From CAYRUP01 sp964578975 (lineage in GTDB: Bacteria; Pseudomonadota; Gammaproteobacteria; DSM-16500): a stretch of 45,224 bases of DNA. The translations under genes and the position numbers were made by a program. Numbering within the stretch: the stretch's first letter is position 1; each line of letters opens with the position of its first letter. A model generated the notes under the pieces. That model saw nothing but the letters and a program-made list of their open reading frames with translations, was not told where the DNA came from and searched no databases. The DNA lies in assembly GCA_964578975.1 (NCBI GenBank), contig CAZOFA010000006.1:1-45224 (forward strand). The letters run 5' to 3'. Below are positions 43,181 to 45,224 of the stretch, piece after piece.

Positions 43181-44649
43181 GCAGAATCCCTTTCTGCCAT
43201 GGGTAAAATATCATAATGCTCTTGTGTGTAAGAGGTCTCAACCTTGATTTTGATGGTCTTGCCTAATTGCACTTCCAAATCAGCCAACATGGTTGATTCG
43301 TCATCAAGCATGCATTGAACCACGTCAGCGGAGGCCAGGACTAAAAAGCCACTCCAAGGATAACTTTCTGCCACACGTTTTAATTCGCGAAAAATCTCGT
43401 AAGAAACGGTCGAAACAGATTTAATGGATCCACGTTGATGACAGAGCGGACAGGTCACACACAGGATATGCTCAAGACTTTCTCGCGTGCGTTTACGCGT
43501 CATTTGCACCAGCCCTAAACTGGTTAATTCACTCACCTCAGTCCGCACAGAATCTTTGTTCAATGCTTTCGTCAATGATTCTAACAAATGGGTTTTATGC
43601 AATGGATCGCTCATGTCGATAAAATCAATAATAATAATTCCGCCCAAATTGCGTAAACGCACTTGACGAGCGATTGCTTCAACTGCTTCGACATTCGTTT
43701 TAAAAATAGTTTGCTCAAGACTCGCATGCCCTAAATACGAACCGGTGTTCACATCAATCGTCGTCATTGCTTCGGTTTGATCGAAAACCAGATGACCACC
43801 CGATTTTAAATACACTTTACGTTGCAACGCTTTTTGTAATTCATCTTCCACTGAATAAATATCAAAAATGGGACGATCATCGTCATAATACTCGATACGC
43901 TCAACCAATGCAGGAATGTAACGTTCGGCAAATTGTTGCATTTCCACCATCGCAGATTTTTGATCCACACGAATTCGTTCGATGTTGTGTCCCGCTAAAT
44001 CGCGCAGCACGCGCAATAAAATAGGAATTTCTTGATAAACCACTTCACCAGAACGCACAGTTTTCGCGCGCGCTAAAACTTCGCTCCATAATTTATTTAA
44101 AAATATTTTATCGGTTTCAAGTTCGTCTTGCGTCACACTTTCGGCTGCAGTACGAAAAATATATCCACCTAATTCACTGGGCGTGACCAGTTCCATCAAG
44201 CGTGCGCGTTCCAACTCATCATTTATTTTTTGTGAAACTGCAATTTGTTGAACCGTCGGTGTTAACACCAAATAGCGCGAAGGGATCGTATACAGTGTTG
44301 TTAAACGTGCGCCTTTTGAGCCTAATTGATCTTTATAGACTTGCACTAATAATTCTTGCCCGACATGTAATTTATCGCGAATATCCAGTTGCGCACCATT
44401 CACTTCGGCGATCCATTTTTCATAACCATTCAGATCGCTGATATGTAAAAAAGCCGAACGCTCTAAACCGATATCGACAAAAGCCGCTTGAATCCCGGGT
44501 AATAAACGATTTATTTTGCCTTTGTAAATGTTGCCTAACAAACCTTGCTGCACACTGCGTTCAATATAAATTTCCTGCAAAACGCCACTCGTCACGAGCG
44601 CGACGCGCACTTCACGCGGTGTGATATTAATTAATATTTCTTCAGACAT
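43177..44649 (-). CDS. rng: Ribonuclease G
   Basis: RNase G cleaves single-stranded AU-rich RNA and matures the 5' end of 16S rRNA. The 490-residue length equals the E. coli enzyme. An S1 domain lies at about 38-120 (GNIYKGKINRLLPGIQAAFVD), the 5' sensor/RNase H region in the middle, the catalytic metal Asp in TIDVNTGS (D299) and a second in IIIIDFIDM (D342). The CVTCPLC zinc-link sequence lies near 409-415. There is no C-terminal scaffold, which excludes RNase E. It starts 4 nt after mreD; maf, which often lies between them, is absent. Confidence 0.96.
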   Translation of the reverse strand: MSEEILINITPREVRVALVTSGVLQEIYIERSVQQGLLGNIYKGKINRLLPGIQAAFVDIGLERSAFLHISDLNGYEKWIAEVNGAQLDIRDKLHVGQELLVQVYKDQLGSKGARLTTLYTIPSRYLVLTPTVQQIAVSQKINDELERARLMELVTPSELGGYIFRTAAESVTQDELETDKIFLNKLWSEVLARAKTVRSGEVVYQEIPILLRVLRDLAGHNIERIRVDQKSAMVEMQQFAERYIPALVERIEYYDDDRPIFDIYSVEDELQKALQRKVYLKSGGHLVFDQTEAMTTIDVNTGSYLGHASLEQTIFKTNVEAVEAIARQVRLRNLGGIIIIDFIDMSDPLHKTHLLESLTKALNKDSVRTEVSELTSLGLVQMTRKRTRESLEHILCVTCPLCHQRGSIKSVSTVSYEIFRELKRVAESYPWSGFLVLASADVVQCMLDDESTMLADLEVQLGKTIKIKVETSYTQEHYDILPMAERDSA

Positions 44650-44653
44650 GGTG

Positions 44654-45151
44654 TTAAACCGCTCTAAATCGACGTCGACAATCTCGTATGATACTAAACA
44701 CCCAGGGCCACAATAACATGCTGGTTAACGGTGGCAACCAATACAACCATGTAGAAGGTAACTGTCCTAAAAATCCTTGCACACAAAAAAGAATAAACTG
44801 ATAAAGCAGAACTAACAGAAAAACAATAAATCCTTGCTGTAACAGAGGAAACATACGTAAACGACTATTCATGCGTGCAACCAGATAGGCGACCAATGTC
44901 ATCGCCAGCGCATGTTCACCCAATAAAGTTCCATTCACCACATCGAGAAAAATTCCAATTAACCAAGCGGTGCCAACATTCACGCGGTGCGGCATCATCA
45001 TGACCCAGTAAATAACGACCATTAAAATCCACGCAGGTCGCAACCACACCGTCCAATCGGGCATGGGTAGCATGGTGAGTATAAAGGCCACTAACACCGT
45101 CAGCGGCACAGTATACCAACTATGTTGTGGCATCATTGTCGAGTTTTCCAT
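44654..45151 (-). CDS. mreD: Rod shape-determining protein MreD
   Basis: MreD is an inner-membrane partner of MreB, MreC and the elongation machinery. The 165-residue protein has about five TM helices: residues 12-29, 33-49 (AWILMVVIYWVMMM), 60-80 (IGIFLDVVNG), 90-125 and 135-155. FLDVVNGTLLGEHALAMTLVAYL is the characteristic MreD block. The start at 45151 is preferred because AAGGA lies 8 nt upstream; an in-frame TTG two codons earlier is too close to it. mreC should be upstream, but at least 70 bp of intergenic, repeat-like DNA precedes mreD here. Confidence 0.93.
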   Translation of the reverse strand: MENSTMMPQHSWYTVPLTVLVAFILTMLPMPDWTVWLRPAWILMVVIYWVMMMPHRVNVGTAWLIGIFLDVVNGTLLGEHALAMTLVAYLVARMNSRLRMFPLLQQGFIVFLLVLLYQFILFCVQGFLGQLPSTWLYWLPPLTSMLLWPWVFSIIRDCRRRFRAV

Positions 45152-45183
45152 CGGCAATTTCCTTTACGTTTTAGTCTTTACCC

Positions 45184-45224
45184 TTCGAGATGCGCTTCGC
45201 GCTCCTCAGGGCGATCGGAGGTCT
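45184..45224. repeat. Possible partial palindromic repeat at the window edge
   Basis: CTTCGAGATGCGCTTCGCGC followed by CTCCTCAGGGCGATCGG resembles one arm of a dispersed GC-rich palindrome. GCGCTTCGCGC itself is a small inverted repeat. The other arm, if present, lies outside the window, so this is tentative. Confidence 0.4.

Overview
The window reads as ordinary chromosome from a gammaproteobacterium. Every core gene has the gammaproteobacterial form and linkage: hflD-purB, msbA-lpxK, dapD-dapE, ffs-dnaX-ybaB-recR, ftsB-surE-nlpD-rpoS, mreD-rng-yhdP. Moderate AT-rich composition, a PPi-type phosphofructokinase, a membrane-anchor-less RnfB-like ferredoxin and several unrecognised coiled-coil, membrane or cysteine-rich proteins suggest the Legionellales/Coxiellaceae-Aquicella neighbourhood. 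That placement is inference. No phage, insertion-sequence transposase, plasmid gene or CRISPR array was seen.

Layout. 1-3060 (+): hflD, purB, a secreted DUF2845-type protein and a small Cys/Gly-rich membrane protein. 3061-5851 (-): msbA-lpxK, lipid A maturation and export. 5919-7883 (+): dapD-dapE, lysine/mDAP synthesis. 7886-10807 (+): a large palindrome, tRNA-Ser(GGA), the 4.5S SRP RNA, dnaX, ybaB and recR. 10797-14338 (+): a secreted PLD-fold protein, a Cys-rich two-TM protein and a GT-C-type membrane glycosyltransferase. 14349-16365: a perfect 40-bp inverted repeat, then apaG, an unlisted 37-residue membrane ORF and mpl (all -). 16445-19313 (+): a PAS-PAS histidine kinase, a FixJ/LuxR-type regulator and a UspA-like protein ending at a strong terminator. 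19414-20748 (-): an unknown multi-TM protein. 20946-23520 (+): PPi-PFK and an unknown protein with a possible permuted papain-like His...Cys arrangement. 23662-30616 (-): DUF2066, a 164-bp palindromic element, then perM-hda-eno-ftsB-surE-nlpD-rpoS, closely packed. 30770-32555 (+): rhlE-type helicase and ihfB. 32564-34060: palindrome, then dcd and mrp (-). 34147-36370 (+): metG and an RnfB-like ferredoxin. 36396-39485 (-): an unknown 1029-residue coiled-coil protein. 39662-45151 (-): mreD, rng, yhdP.

Cell-envelope work dominates: lipid A (lpxK, msbA), peptidoglycan precursors and recycling (dapD, dapE, mpl), division and shape (ftsB, nlpD, mreD) and envelope maintenance (yhdP). Replication and repair (dnaX, hda, recR, ybaB, ihfB) and stationary-phase or stress control (rpoS, surE, kinase/regulator/UspA) make up most of the rest.

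The most distinctive structure outside genes is a set of at least three types of intergenic palindrome. They sit exactly in gene gaps and often between convergent genes: a GTGCCCG-rich pair, CGTCATTG/TGTCAT-ended elements, and one long element that fills the DUF2066-perM gap. No gene-free stretch exceeds 300 bases once the tRNA, SRP RNA and repeats are counted.
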